DNA of 64,000 nucleotides from Metellina segmentata (Eukaryota; Arthropoda; Arachnida; Araneae; Tetragnathidae), in assembly GCA_947359465.1 (NCBI GenBank), contig OX375878.1:82749627-82813626 (forward strand), in the 5' to 3' direction. Under the pieces are notes generated by a model. The model saw only the letters and a program-made list of their open reading frames with translations. It ran no database searches and was not told where the DNA came from. Position numbers and translations under genes: made by a program. This document shows, piece after piece, positions 42,028-54,905 of the stretch. Position 1 is the stretch's first letter. Every line of letters begins with the position of its first letter.

Positions 42028-45000
42028 TAGCTAAGCCACTGCAAGGGGAGGCGGGGGGAGATGAAAAGGAGAACTGACTCTAAAAAGGAGTGTATTAGAG
42101 AAGCATATTCACTTCACACACATGGCACTGGGGAAAATTTCCATGACATGGACAAAAGTCTAAAATTTACCCAAGAAAACAACTTTTTAACAAGTATTTC
42201 TGGAATGCCGCCCCTTTAGATACTGGAGCTTGGGGCCACCACTATAGCGCCCTTCCCAGCTACAGACGCCTGTACTTAAAACTGATACGGTGGCTCATCA
42301 TCTTATCTGTGTTTGAACCCGGACTGGAGATGCGAGTTGACTGAGGAAGCACACAAGTTCGGACAATTCCCCAAATTCTATTGTTTGAACACATGTTATA
42401 TCTATCAATGATCCCCGGAGATCGTAATAAATGGATACAAGTGATAACACAGCTTGAGAAGCTTAATGGTCGTCTGTTCACAAATCTGTGGTTATCTACC
42501 CACCCCGTGAAGAAGGGGGAAGTTTGTTATCTAGTGGGCGTACTCCTGGTCAGGGGCTTAAGAGTCCAGATGGCCTTGATGGCCTATTCCGAGAAACGGC
42601 ACTAATTTAATCGTCAAGATCAAGTGTCGGGGTGGCGATTTCGCAAGTTAGCCACTCCAATTTTGTTTTCTACCAGGAGTTGGTAAAAATCAAAGGATTG
42701 TAACTTTTGAGGGAAATTTTTCCGTGACGATTGCTTGACAATCACCGCTTTCCTCTGCCCTTCAGCACCCCGTGGTCGTTCACGCCATCTTTTGTTCGCT
42801 CTCTGATATATTTTGCCCTCATCGCTTGCCTTGACCACATCTCCCGCCAAACTGTCAGTGAGACAGTGAGTGACCTATTCGATTAAAATGTCGAGGACGT
42901 AAGAGCTGGTAATAATATTAATAGAGCTATTTAGAGAGGCTTGTCCTCTGGGACCAAACTACACCCGAGTACAAAGACAAAAACAAAACAACAATGCCTG
43001 ACGTGAAATTGGTGAGGAAATGAAAACTAATAAGGCAGAGATACAAACCAAGATGAGGAACATAACCACTCAATTTTACAGAGAACTGGAAGAAGGCAAG
43101 GAGCAAATTCACAAACTAAAATATTTGCATTTGATCATCTTCAATTTATGAAGGACAGGACAACTCCTCGACGTTCTCGTGAGTCAGGAGCACTGAACAC
43201 AAATTAACATGGAACAAATTCATTTTTTTTCCCATAGTTTTATATAAAATAGCCAATGTAGGCCTAAATGTCATTACTTTTGTATTGTTTTAATAATGAT
43301 AAAATTTTAGTTTTTGCAGTCCAGTCAGCCATATTTTTGCCAATCACACTCGATTTTCATGAATCAAAACAATTAACCACAGACAAAAAAAAAACTATAT
43401 CTGGTAATAAAGGATAATAATTTCAAAATTATCAATTCCAGATTTTTGTTTTAGTTAACTTAGAACCCCATTCCTCGAAATAAATGAAAATGGAGCTGTA
43501 GCGTTACAAAACAACGCATACATTTAAGAGCAAGGCTTCCCACTTATTCAGTTTTCAAATCATCCTCCTGGTAGCTTTTATTTCCATTTATAGCTTCATG
43601 TCGTACACAGATGTTTTTTAAAACAGTAAAATTTCTTTTTGCCATTTCTATTAACCATGAGCTAACCAAAATGTTAAGAAAAGCTCATTTTCATTCAACG
43701 AAAAATTTCTGTATTGGAAGACATCGTGTAATTTTATAAATGATAATGATAACAGCTTGTGTTACTGAAGGTTTTATTCGTCAAGAAGATCGAAATTAGT
43801 AAGAAATCCCGCAAGGAAGACTTCAGATTGTAGAAAGTGAAAATACGAGAGAACCTCTAGAGTTTAACTTAATTCCCGAAAGCAGAGTCAATCTTTTACT
43901 TTCCACCAATTAATAGTGTGTCAATTTTTCAAATTTGACTTTTTGACCATCAGCTCCAATAAAGTGAGCGTTTTTTTGCTCAAAATAATTTCTCAAACTA
44001 CTATACAATTTTTATTTAACGTGGTCCGTGCACAGAAGTAATAATAGGCAAGAAGCGTTTGTGCAATATTTGCTACAGCTAATTTTATTAGTAAAAAGCT
44101 GTTTATGATGTTCTCCAAGGTGATATGGTTTCAAAAAAATCATATAGAAATCTATTTTTTTCTTATAAGTGCTGTACTATTATGTATGTATTATTTTGGA
44201 ATGCACTCGTTCTGATTTCATTTTGGTATGAAAAGATTCTTTTATCTGATAATCTATACAATATATTTGTATTCATATTTCAAACAGATTGCCTTAATAA
44301 ATCGCATCGTCACAGTAACTAGCCGAAACCACGGTGCGTTTACCGTAACACATTTTCTAGAATTTTATACGATATTTTATGAATGCCAAAGCCAAGTTCT
44401 GATTTACAGCCAACAACCTGATTGATTCAGAACTTTCGACAAAACACAATATTTTTCACAGCATCGAATCTTAAAACAAGTTTTTCTCTTAGCGATTCTA
44501 CAGGTCGTGATGTGTGTGTGCAACCGAAAAATTGTTTAGCAAATAGTTTGTAACAAAATACTCGTAATTCTGATTACAATTTATTCGTTTATTCACCTTT
44601 AATGAGTTCTGCCTCTGCAATGAGATCCGGCAAGCAAAATTCGAAAAATGGAATGTGAAGAGAAAGAAAACAATTTTTTTTTTTTTTTGCAAACGAAAAG
44701 CTCAAACGTTTGAAAGTTCTATCCAGCCTGTTTTCCTAAAAAGTTAATTTTTTGCTTTCGATAATCCAGATTCGGCTGAAGACATTCGGGAGTGACCTTC
44801 AAAAGTGATCCACTATCCTTTCCATTCCTACAGCACCAAGAAATGTACCACGCTCAATGTGCAAACGGCCCCTCACAGCGGTTAACGTGTGTGTAATTCA
44901 ATCACGTGGGTTGGGTGTTTTCTCCTCGAAAGAAAAATAAAGTTAAGCAGGAAATTTGAGGAAAAGGGGGAACTCGGAACCAGCGGGTCCTCATTCTACT

Positions 45001-46599
45001 ACTGATTAGACTCCAACTCAACAAGGATACGTCGGGAACTCAGTGCAGAAATGTCGTGCAGGGGCGTGGTGGAGGAGGTGATGTACACTCCAGAGACTCG
45101 TCCTGAGAGATTTTCCAACCAGAGGTCCACACTGAAATGATGGTCAACACAAGGACGCGACAGTGAAGCGACACCATTTGTCCTTTGTTTCCTGTCGATT
45201 GCCTATTACACTACTGATTGTTTGAAGCATTGGTCAATGGGCTTTTTCAAGCAACTGGGTCAGGAAAATTCGGGAAAAGGGACAAAGACAGCTTTTAGCG
45301 CGACGTGTGAATGGAATGATAGTCCTTGCACCAGTGGTCCGTGGTGCAACCAAGAGGTATAGGCACCAGATGTCCATCCTAGGACTTTGTAATCTTGAAA
45401 CAATTTAAAAAAACAATGCGAATTGATAGAATAATGTTAATAATAAATGTTAAAATAAATCTTTGTAAATGTGAATAATTGTTTTTATACAGAGCTAGTT
45501 ATCTACGTATATACCTCGTTTTCAATTTCTATTCGTTGTTTGCCGATTAAATGTTTTGCATTACACAGTGTTTTTTTGTTACACCAAAAACTTCCGTTTT
45601 GGGTTCAATTCTTCGAGGAAGTAAAATGGAAGGAAGTAGCAATGGCTTTCCATGAAATTTCTGGGTACGTTACCGTCAGCTACCCCGTGCAAGATATTAT
45701 TCAAAATACGTATTCCTTTAAAACGGGGCTAGCCACCACGGCCAAAACTTTCAATAGCATAATATTGATAAAAAAAATACGCTGCGGGAAAAATTGTTTT
45801 ACAAAGAGAAATCTTGGGAATAAAAGAGAAGATAGTGAAACAGATCACGAGGGATAATTGAAACGGGATTTAAGTTTTTCCCTTTTCAGGCGCGATGGGA
45901 CGTCAAGCGTCCTTGAAATGATCAAAGCTAGGAATAAATATTCTATGAATATTAAGGAAGCCAAGAAAACAAAATTCTTTCGTTTGATATTTTCTGATGT
46001 CTACCAGTGCTCTAAATCAGTTCTCAAATTTTATGATACCGCATGCCAAAACCCTTTTTTACAAGACAAGGGATAGGTTCCAACATATTTGCTCGTAAAT
46101 ACCTCCAATTATTTAAAGTTCATACATTAAACTAATATAAGAAAAAGTATGATAATAACATGATAAAAAATACATTTATGCATAAGGTGTGGCCATGTTG
46201 AGAAGTATACAATTACGTTTAAATTTGTTATCAACGTGGTCTGACGAAATCTTGTAGCGTATTGCAGTTTCCTCAGGCCAGCACCAGAAATAAACCTGTG
46301 CGGATTTTTATTCAGATACCTAATTCTGATCACCAAAAATGTATATTTGTTGCGTCACAAACACCTTCAATCCAAGATTTCTTCACACCAAAATTAAGTC
46401 CCGTTTCTCATATTCATACTAAACTTCTAGTCTGTAAAATTTGTCTGTTACTTTAAAAAAAACACGACGTTCAGGTTTCGAAAACAGCACACAGAACAAT
46501 TCGTAGGTATGAAGAAACAGAAAAATTAGATTAGCCCACCACACATAAACCCTCCGAGGGGTTAATATGCATATCCGTTCTGCAATAAGCAGTCTTTGA
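42028..46599. other. Spacer, no gene recognised
   Basis: Several open frames of 60-128 codons lack known motifs. A moderately GC-rich block lies at 44780-45370. The rest is AT-rich. Confidence 0.45.
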
Positions 46600-47165
46600 A
46601 GCATGATTTCTAACCAATTTTGACCTCCTTGACCAATAGAATCTTTCCAAAGGTTATTTCAACCAATGCGTGGGGTTATTTTTGTCGTTATGTGTGTTGT
46701 GGGGGAAAAGCAACACACACAACATACTCGGAAATATCGTGATGCTCAGAGAGCTACTTGTTTGTTATGTGGAAAATACAAGACGATAGGTCTGACCCCC
46801 CCATAAAGTTTTTCAAACACATTTTTCAATAAAAACCTTGCTACTTGCTCTCTGTATGACTTCTAACTAATTTGGACCTTCTTAACCAATAGAATCTTTT
46901 TTTCCCCCCAAAGGATTCTAATCTTAAAAGATGAGCAATAGAATCTTTCAAAAAAAAAATTATATTCCAAGCAAAGAAACAACGGAAAATCCTTCCAAAG
47001 GATTCTATACTTAGAAAAGGGAAAAAAAAAATCTTCATGAAGTTTTGGTTTTAAAAATTCATGAATTCTTTCAACCAATCGATTAGTTCGTGGTTAGCTA
47101 CTTATTATGTACGTTGAAGGTGAAAGCACTACTAAGAAATCGCGCGACGCTCAAAGTGTTAAAGT
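46600..47165 (+). repeat. Dispersed repeat, copies 2 and 3
   Basis: Two copies of the family seen at 30255. The first (46600-46760) has GACCAATAGAATCTTTC and GTGTTGTGGGGGAAAAGCAA. The second (46855-47165) has extra internal copies of the CCAATAGAATCTTT and CCAAAGGATTCTA pieces before the TTCTTTCAACCAATC block. Confidence 0.55.
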
Positions 47166-47511
47166 GAATTCTGAACACCTATGAACATCCGTGCCCAAGA
47201 CCGGGTTTCGCGAGCCTGAATAAATCAGCAGAATAATTGATTGAAATGATGTTTTTAAACTGTAAAATACACATCGATTCACAGGGAAATTATTTGTTTG
47301 CAAACATATACTCACTGTGATGCTCTTTCCTAAATGTTATTCATTGTTTCGAATAGTGTTTTTGACAACATTTATTTGTCTCTTTCTTGATTCTCGGAAC
47401 GAAAACAATGATTCTCACCAGGCCATTGGAAATGAATTAAAAATGCTTTCCAGTATTTGTTATTTTCTCGAGCTCATCGCATCAAAATAAAATACTTCAG
47501 TTAGGTAGGTA

Positions 47512-47792
47512 TTTGGATTGACTTCGCACTGGAGCAACACAAGGGGCTTTTGGCAGGAAACAACCCGAAGGAAAAGATCCCAGGAACAACACTTCATAAT
47601 TTTGAACCACAGTCCGATGACGAGGACGATACCTGAGCTGACACCCGACTCTTCAAACTTCAGTGGAGACATTTGGAGAAACGACAGATTTAATGTGCAC
47701 CAGCCCATAGGTACAAGTAGGTCTTGGGTTGGATCAAGTTTCGATTCGCAACCCTCCGGTTACAAATCTGCTACTCTATCAATGGGGCTATA
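47512..47792 (-). mobile_element. tRNA-derived SINE, diverged
   Basis: The body and tail can be followed on the minus strand (CACATTAAATCTGTCGTTTC, TCATCGGACTGTGG, TTGCTCCAGTGCGAAGTC). The head has a disrupted B box, GGTTGCGAATCG. Confidence 0.75.
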
Positions 47793-48001
47793 AAGGCGAA
47801 AAAATAAAGTAACTAAACAACATAAACCAGGTAAGCACCAATTTTCTATTTAGAATTGATGTGATTAAATCAATAAATACTTTAATATTTAAGCTTTAAA
47901 GAGAACTCGGTACGTTTTCAACTTTATATTTCAAAATTTTTTTTCTATATTATGCAGTTTCTATAAATGTTGAAAACAAAACCAATCGTTTTATACGAAC
48001 A

Positions 48002-48305
48002 CTAGCCACTGTGTGGCCAGCACGGCGTTGCCCGTGACAGTTCTTTTCGTGGAGTCAGGTGTGACCACTGCTCGCTAACCCTTGTGATTGCTACGAATTC
48101 CCATTTGGTTTGCGAAACAAACCAAATGGGAATTCGTAGCAATCACCGGAATGGAAGTTTGTACACAAAATGGAAGTTCGTAGCCTGTTGGATAACAGCC
48201 ATCATGGCGTTGCCCGTGGTGTTGGTTTGCTTCGCAAATCAAATTATGAATATTATGAATTATGGTTTGCTTTGCGAGCCAACACCACGTTGACGGGATT
48301 CTTTC
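48002..48305 (-). mobile_element. Helitron 3' fragment
   Basis: The 3' terminus is intact: CGGGCAACGCCGTGCTGGCC, hairpin GCCACACAGTGGC, then CTAG at 48002-48005, followed by T. Several GGTTTGCGAAACAAACC-type palindromes follow. The 5' half is missing. Confidence 0.8.
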
Positions 48306-51300
48306 GCCAACTTGTTTTTGTATTGTACTTGTTTATAATTGATATGACTATACAATCCTGAGCATTTTCCATTTTTGACTAACTTTTGTAATAATTATGT
48401 TTAATATTCAGATATAGGATTAAAGGCCCTACGGGGCTAGGTTTCCCAGTTAAAAACCTTATATTTCTTCCTTCGCCAATTTTGAAGCATTGTATATGCC
48501 TGATTTGAGCTGTGGAGCTGCATGTTTTTATTCTAAAACAACACGGAAGTGCTCGTCACTAATGAAATCCTTCAGCAGTCTGATTACAGGAAACAATGGG
48601 AAATGGGATGACAGAAAATAGGTTTGGCGTCAAAAAATACCGAATGGGACGAAATTCAAGTTAGGATCTTATTATGGCAACATAACTGAGGTCTGCTTTT
48701 GCCATGCACTTTTTTGGAAATAGAACTAACATCAGTAAAAGAAAACGAAATGCTGTTATACATTTTTGAAATGATTTTATTTCATTTAGAGATAGGAAAT
48801 ACAATTATACGAATATGCATGCCATATTCATACAAATGGATTGAAATAAGATATGAAATATGAGTAACAACACTTTGCAATCGATAGATATAAGCAATTA
48901 AGAAAGTTTAGAGTAGATTCTATCCGCGGATCTGCTAGTTAATTTTTGATATTTTTGAAACAATGACACATACACACACTTCTTCCTAGTTTTATGTTCC
49001 TCTTATAGTGAGATCTACTATTAATACTTAATTGCTTATTTTGCAAAGCGTATAAGTTTTAAAATTGTTTCACAGATGCTTTTCATGCTGCAACGATTTT
49101 ATTTTTTCCGAAAGTGGTTTGGATACCTATTTACATGTATCGAAGAAAAAACAACAGATTTCTGATTAAAAATAATGACTCAAGATTGGATAAACACAGA
49201 TATCTTTATCGGGCGCTTGTATTTACAAATAAAGGATAATGAGTTTTATGGTCGGTAAACTCAGAAAATGCACACTGGATAGTAAAAATATTCAAAAGTT
49301 CGATTAATTAAATGGGATGAATATTCGAATGAATAATTCCATACATTTTCAGGGTCTATTTCACCATTATGGTTCTAAGTTCATTATGGTTTCTAAGATC
49401 TGATTTTTGGTTAATACAATAGACTTGAAAACTAATTAGTCAAACTATTTTTCATAGGAAGAGAAAGTAATTTAGGAGATTAAGGGCCGTTAAAATGGAA
49501 ATTTTAATAAATCCCATTCTATTTGGTATATATGTATGAAAAATGTAGATTTCGTATTATAATCCACAATAATTTTATAGTTTAATATTTATGTTAGATC
49601 GAGAATATGGACTTGTAATTTAGAATCCTTATTACAAATGCCATATTCAAAGAATACAAAATAAATTTTGAGGAATATTTTGTACTCTCAGTATTATACC
49701 CGGCACTACTCGAGTTGCATTGGATAACTATTGTGAAAAAATGACGGGAATAATCATTTTTCTCGTTCGTATTAAAATGCCCATATCATTAAGAATAATA
49801 ATTTTTTTTTAATCATCTTTTCGATATTTTTATAGTTAATTTCCACAACTTACTTTGGGCACAAATAAACCTTAAATTCAGTTTCACATGTATCGTATCC
49901 CTGTTTGTAAGACACAATTAAGAAAGATGATACTAAGATGTCCAAGACTTGTGGCACTCTTGTATCAGGCATGCAACATTTTCGAAGTTCGACATTCATG
50001 ACTAATATTTTGAAGCGAATACATTTTTTCTTGAAAATTCCATTTAAAGGCACGTGCAATAAGCGAAAAGAAACTTAACTTTTAATGAGTTTAATCGTTT
50101 TGTAAAGGAAACCTACGCCAAACTTTGAAAACACTTTAAATTAGTTCGATTTTAGCTGCAAGTCTTGGTTCAATAAGTCTTACTTCTTTTTATATAAAAA
50201 TGAATTTTACAACCACGTATGTTCAACCAAGGACACGTATTTGAGGAAAGTTAGTCGAAAAGTACACAATGTGCTGTCCAGAAAATGAGCACACACTTTT
50301 AGTAATATTGGACACAAAATAATCAATTTCTACCCTGCTCAAATGCGAAATGTAATGTTCTATTCTCTTTATATCATTTGTCTCAAGTATTGAAAAAATT
50401 ATTTATTTTTTATAAGAAAAATTTACGTGAATAGAATTTAAATTCAGTAAAAATAATTTTTGGAAAAACAATTGCTTTTTTAGTACTGATAGACAAATCC
50501 AAGTAATCGCAATGCTCAATCCAACTTCTCCAAAACTACCAAACGAAAATTAAAATAATGTATTCAGTAAACGAAAATGTGTTTTTAAAAATGTATAACA
50601 TTTTATTAAAATATATTGAATAAAATTTATGTGACACTTGCACCAAAACAAAACGGATAAACTGAAAAAACGAAGTTCAGTCGCTAAACGTAAGCGAGTA
50701 TTCACAGTTAGCAAAGTTTCATACCCAGCCATTTGAACTGTGGACTTCTGAATTAGTACTGACAGACACCAAATGCGAAAACCATTGATTTAGCATTATA
50801 ATAACCCCCCAAGAAAAGCTGCTATTGGCTTGCTTTGGACTATTGACTGCGCACGATTTCTTACGTGCACACCTGTTTCGTATTGGCATTGTTGACTCCC
50901 CGAACTGCATGTCATGAGACACTTCGTCAACCTCTGACAGCCGACATTTGGACGCGTAATTTGCTGTCAGAAATTTTGACAGTGTCTCGTGTCTAAATAT
51001 TGGAGAGCACTGGGACTAATGACTTGAGGGCCAACTGTCCGGCATTCGTAAACAGCACATTGTGTCAAAATATTGAAAAACACATTAACAGCAGACTTTT
51101 TGCATGTATTGTATGCTCGACAGCTTTCAAAAGATATACAAAAAGCTTTTCTAAAAATTAGCCAACAACGCATATATCCTACGAGACACAGACAACAGAG
51201 AAAGCAAGACAGTTTTGTTTGTTGCACGAATGCTCTTTCTTAAAGTCGAAAAAAGAAGCTTTGATCAACATATTGGGTCTCAGTAACCATAGAGACGAGT

Positions 51301-52803
51301 ACAAAAAATTGACCTGATCGTACAGCGACAAACCAATGCATCGAATATTTCGTCTATGTGATTGTTTCTCAGATGTCACAAATATTTACATCAGTGGCGT
51401 GGTCAGAGGAGGGAGATAAATGTGATTTTTTTTTCGTCTAGTCAATTTTTCAAAAATAACTTTCACAACAATTTAAATTTGTACAATAATTAAAAATAAA
51501 ATAAAAATTTATAACCATTTTGCCATTTTCTGTCACATTATTAGGACTTTTCAAAATTTCCCTGGAGAGCAGCAAAATAATTTAGATCCAGGTGTTCGTC
51601 CAAAAAACATTCGAATTCCTGTGTATCTCCAAGAATATAATTTTTTAACAAAAATAAAAATTCTTAATAAAAGTTTATTAAATGTTTTTTAACAAATAAA
51701 TATGAAAAATTACTTTTGATTTTGCAGCATAAAATACATTTTCCTTTTAAAAATAAAGCGAGACTTTTTTTTTATCAAATATGTTTTTCTTACTACACAA
51801 ATGTATTTAACCTCTGAATTTAAAATCCATGCTTCTATAGGGAAAAAATTAATAGCAAAGCTCATAAAAAGAAGTTGTACATATTAAGGCAGCAACTCAG
51901 TTCTCAGTTAGGTCAATTTTTTATTTCTAATTTGTGGCCTTCTCCGAAATAAAATCCTGGCTACTTTTGATTTCTTAGAAATTAAATGCGTTTATCACAT
52001 AATTTTTAAAATAACATGTAAACAATTTACGCTACACTTCTGACATAATTTCTCTGATAGAGTAAACCGACATCATAATAGGTTATATGAATGGAAAAAT
52101 AATTTTTTAGTTAACAAACCTTCCTCTTTACACAAAAATGCTTGATTTTTGACAAAGTAAAGCCAGAAGTAAAAATGAAGAGAAATTTACAAAATTTATT
52201 TCAGAAGTGGGTAAATGGTAGTGCACGTTCAATCAATGGTAGTATTTCACTTTTTAAAACAATAAATGAATCAAACACAGAATTTTTGAAAAAACACAAT
52301 GAATTAAAACCTTTGCAGTTAATTTCATTCGTTTGAAAATGCAAACATTCCACATTTAACCAAAATTTAAACTAAATGTTCGTCTGAGTTATTGGCCCTT
52401 AGCTTTGTAAGAATTCAAAATTCGGCGCAAACGATAAATAAAATATGCGCAAATTTCTCCTCGTTTCAATCTGACAGTACTCGATTCCAAAACGAATCGA
52501 TATCACGTTAGCTACACGCGCTATCCACACTTTCTTAAACAGCAACAGGTTTCCAGACGCACGCATCTCTGTGTTTGTTGTTATTTTTAAAAATAAACGA
52601 ACCTCCTGGTTACCATTTTCGCTCGCATTTTCGGCGCGCACAAAACAACGAGGAATCGCAAGACGAAACTAAATTGAACTGTAAATCGAAACAGTGGCAC
52701 CATATGCGGGTCATACAACGGGGTAAAAATTCACCAGAACAGTGTTCGGGTACGCTTGAAAGAGAGAAGAGAAAACGAAGGGAGAATGGGGTTTTCATCT
52801 TAC
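48306..52803. other. AT-rich spacer or intron
   Basis: I recognise no gene or transposon ends. Residues 50690-51360 are slightly more balanced in composition, with open frames on the minus strand without known motifs. If 52804-52871 is the KLF first exon, all of this is intron. Confidence 0.45.
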
Positions 52804-52871
52804 CTTGATTGGACGTCCATTGGTGTGTTTAAGACGAGATCTTCGGAGAGCGACCTTGACACTACAGCCAT
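52804..52871 (-). CDS. Candidate first coding exon (possibly of the KLF)
   Basis: On the minus strand an ATG at 52871 opens 22 codons (MAVVSRSLSEDL, then VLNTPMDVQS) plus two bases, and then meets CAAG-GTAAGA, a near-perfect donor; the frame stops directly behind it. Upstream is a GC-rich block that looks like a 5' UTR and promoter. The exon ends in phase 2. Joined to the second AG of the KLF acceptor (exon start 24366), the frame runs MDVQSRFVVPYEF without an extra exon; the first AG would need one more exon. No domain is recognisable, so the link to the KLF is inferred from strand, phase and position, across a 28.4-kb intron. Confidence 0.45.
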
Positions 52872-53050
52872 ATTGATTACCCGGCCACACCCAACATCCG
52901 GGCTATCGGCTGCCTCTAATTAGGGACGACTCCCGTGCCTACGGCCATCTCGACACCCCCCACTGATCCCCACCTTGTGGTGGCTTTTATTAGGGACTCG
53001 CGCACGTAAACGGCGGTTGGGGTTTGCGGGAGGCCCTCCACTGTGATTGT
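52872..53050 (-). promoter_or_regulatory. GC-rich putative promoter and 5' UTR
   Basis: Base composition shifts sharply to GC-rich just upstream of the ATG at 52871. On the minus strand a TATA-like TAATAAAAG lies near 52986-52994, about 115 bases before the ATG, and GGGTGTGGCC, a classic CACCC box of the kind KLF proteins bind, lies 12 bases before it (52882-52891). A GTGCGCGAG stretch is also present. Confidence 0.4.
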
Positions 53051-54108
53051 TTGGATGGCAATGGCCTATTCGGCAATACTATTACGTTTTACAGGAGCGT
53101 ATTTGAGTTAAAGTTTTTTTGTGGAACATTTATTTTTGTCTGAAGAAAAAAAAAAAAAAAAAATCTTTATGACACTTCTAAGGTTTGAAATTGAAATGAA
53201 AAACTTCCATCTCACCATCAAAAGGGCGACACAGATCGTTTTATCTTTATTTTTTAGGAAAACACAGAAAGTGTATTTCTTTCCATCTTAAAAAGTGTTA
53301 AAAAAATATATTTTTTTGTTTTTAGCATTTTCCTTTCTTCAAAAGTTCGGAATTTTTTTTTGAGAAAAAAAGGTACTGGCCAGTAGCACAGCCAGAGGGA
53401 ACTGGTTAAATGGGTCTAAAAACGCAAGGACAATACTTGACCAAGATGCGTAAGAGGAACAAAAATTTTAAGGATACCAGGAAAATTTTAAGACGGACAG
53501 AAGGAAAGAAATATATTCAGGGAGGAATGAATGCTGTAGTCTACCCGAATGTATTGGTTTCTTATTTTGGTTTCTTCTCTACAAATAGACATGTTATATT
53601 TTTGCATAAAAATCTTAATTAATCAAGTAATAATTATGCCTTAATCTATGTCATACTTAGTTGTGACAATTATGAAATAAATTGAGTTATTAAATTAAAT
53701 ATTCAGTACGAAATATGAACATGTCTTGAAGAGTCAGACAAGCATGAACGCGTTTTAAATAGCCTCCAAGTAAATAAACACACACATTAAGTTTTATAAC
53801 GTTACATACTTGAATTCAAGTAATGACTTAGTTCGATTTATCAAATAGCAATAGGATTTATCACCACCGTTGACTCATATCGCAATTGATTTTGCCCGGC
53901 CTTTCTGGAGTACAAGTAGTTTATCAAATCAATCCTGCACACACACACAAATTATTTTCGTACACCTAAAAAAGGGTCTTGTCAACACCACAACTGAATG
54001 TGTAGTGTGTTAGTGGCTGTATATGCACCTGCTCTATTTTGTGCGTCACCAAGGTAAAAAGTAATCATTTCTGGAAACAGTCGAAAAACAGTATTTCTCT
54101 AATGGAAT
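53051..54108. other. Spacer upstream of the candidate promoter
   Basis: Contains an A-run near 53140-53162 and an open frame of 70 codons at 53410 with no known motif. Confidence 0.45.
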
Positions 54109-54196
54109 GGGGCCGTGGCAATCCGGTTGGAAGAGAAGCAAATTAGCAACCGAAGGATTGCGAGTTTGAATTTCGATTCAGCCAAACCGTCATGTA

Positions 54197-54767
54197 CACT
54201 ACCCTACAATAATGGACCGGACGCCAGAGGATTTGCATAAAATCCGACTGCTTGTTTGGGGGGTGTTTTCGTGGTGTGAGCTTGGACTTTTGCATGTTTT
54301 TCCTGGTAAATTGAACATTGTCGTCTACATGAACATTTTGGACAGTGCGGTTCTTCCTACGCTCTGGCAATTTTATGGAATGGACGGATGTTACTTCCAG
54401 GACGACAACGCTCCGTATCATGTTGTAGCCTCTGGCAAGCAGTGGTATCAAGAAAAAGATGTAAAACGTCTTCCATGGCCAGCTCAGAGTCCCGACCTAA
54501 ACCACATAGAACATTTGTGGGACGATTTAGAGTGATGCATACGGGACCAGGGAACCCTATCCGAAATCTACAGCTGAGCTGGCGATATTCTTGCAGCAGG
54601 AATGGACACAAATACCCATAGCTGTGTATCAAAACCTTGTTGAAAGTATGCCCAGAAGGGTTGCTAGTGTAGTTGCAGCACGCGGGGGACCATCCTCCTT
54701 TTAAAGCAGATATTCTTTCCCTAAAAACATCACATCTTGCTATCATGTCCATTATTGTAGGGTAGTG
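54197..54767 (+). mobile_element. Tc1-like element nested in the SINE, 571 bp
   Basis: The 21-bp inverted ends are identical (CACTACCCTACAATAATGGA plus C). The flanks are the TA duplication (54195-54196 and 54768-54769) expected of Tc1/mariner. The coding part is internally deleted: the N-terminal half of the transposase is gone. Confidence 0.92.
54214..54703 (+). pseudogene. Tc1-type DD34E transposase, C-terminal half
   Basis: The frame reads VWGVFSWCELGLLHV, then CYFQDDNAPYHVVASGKQWY, LPWPAQSPDLNHIEHLWDDL. The spacing between the Asp of DDNAP and the Glu of IEHLW is 34 residues, the DD34E signature. A stop follows LWDDLE, and a shifted frame continues with QNLVESMPRRVASVVAARGG to the end. 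The first catalytic Asp region is absent, so the enzyme is dead. Confidence 0.88.
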
Positions 54768-54905
54768 TATATGGGGGCTGGTGTGCATGAAATCTGTCAT
54801 CGCCTCAAATGACCACGTTGGCGTGGTTTGGAGAGGTGTGTCAAAATTACGAGGTGTTGTCCTCGGATCTCTCCCTTCGGAATGGATCCCGGACCACAAT
54901 AGCTC

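Larger units (their letters stand above)
54109..54905 (+). mobile_element. SINE split by a Tc1-like element
   Basis: Head at 54109-54196 (GGGGCCGTGGCAATCCGGTT, TTTGAATTTCGATTC) and body at 54770-54905 (GAAATCTGTC ... GACCACGTTGGCGTGG ... GATCCCGGACCAC) are the two parts of one SINE. The tail after GGACC is missing. Confidence 0.85.

Noticed and set aside
42620..42850. 76-codon minus-strand frame rich in basic residues
   Set aside because: No recognisable domain and no convincing splice sites in phase with neighbouring frames.
54357..54899. 180-codon minus-strand frame, the longest in the window
   Set aside because: It is antisense to the Tc1 transposase remnant and the SINE; the plus-strand frame carries the real DD34E motifs.
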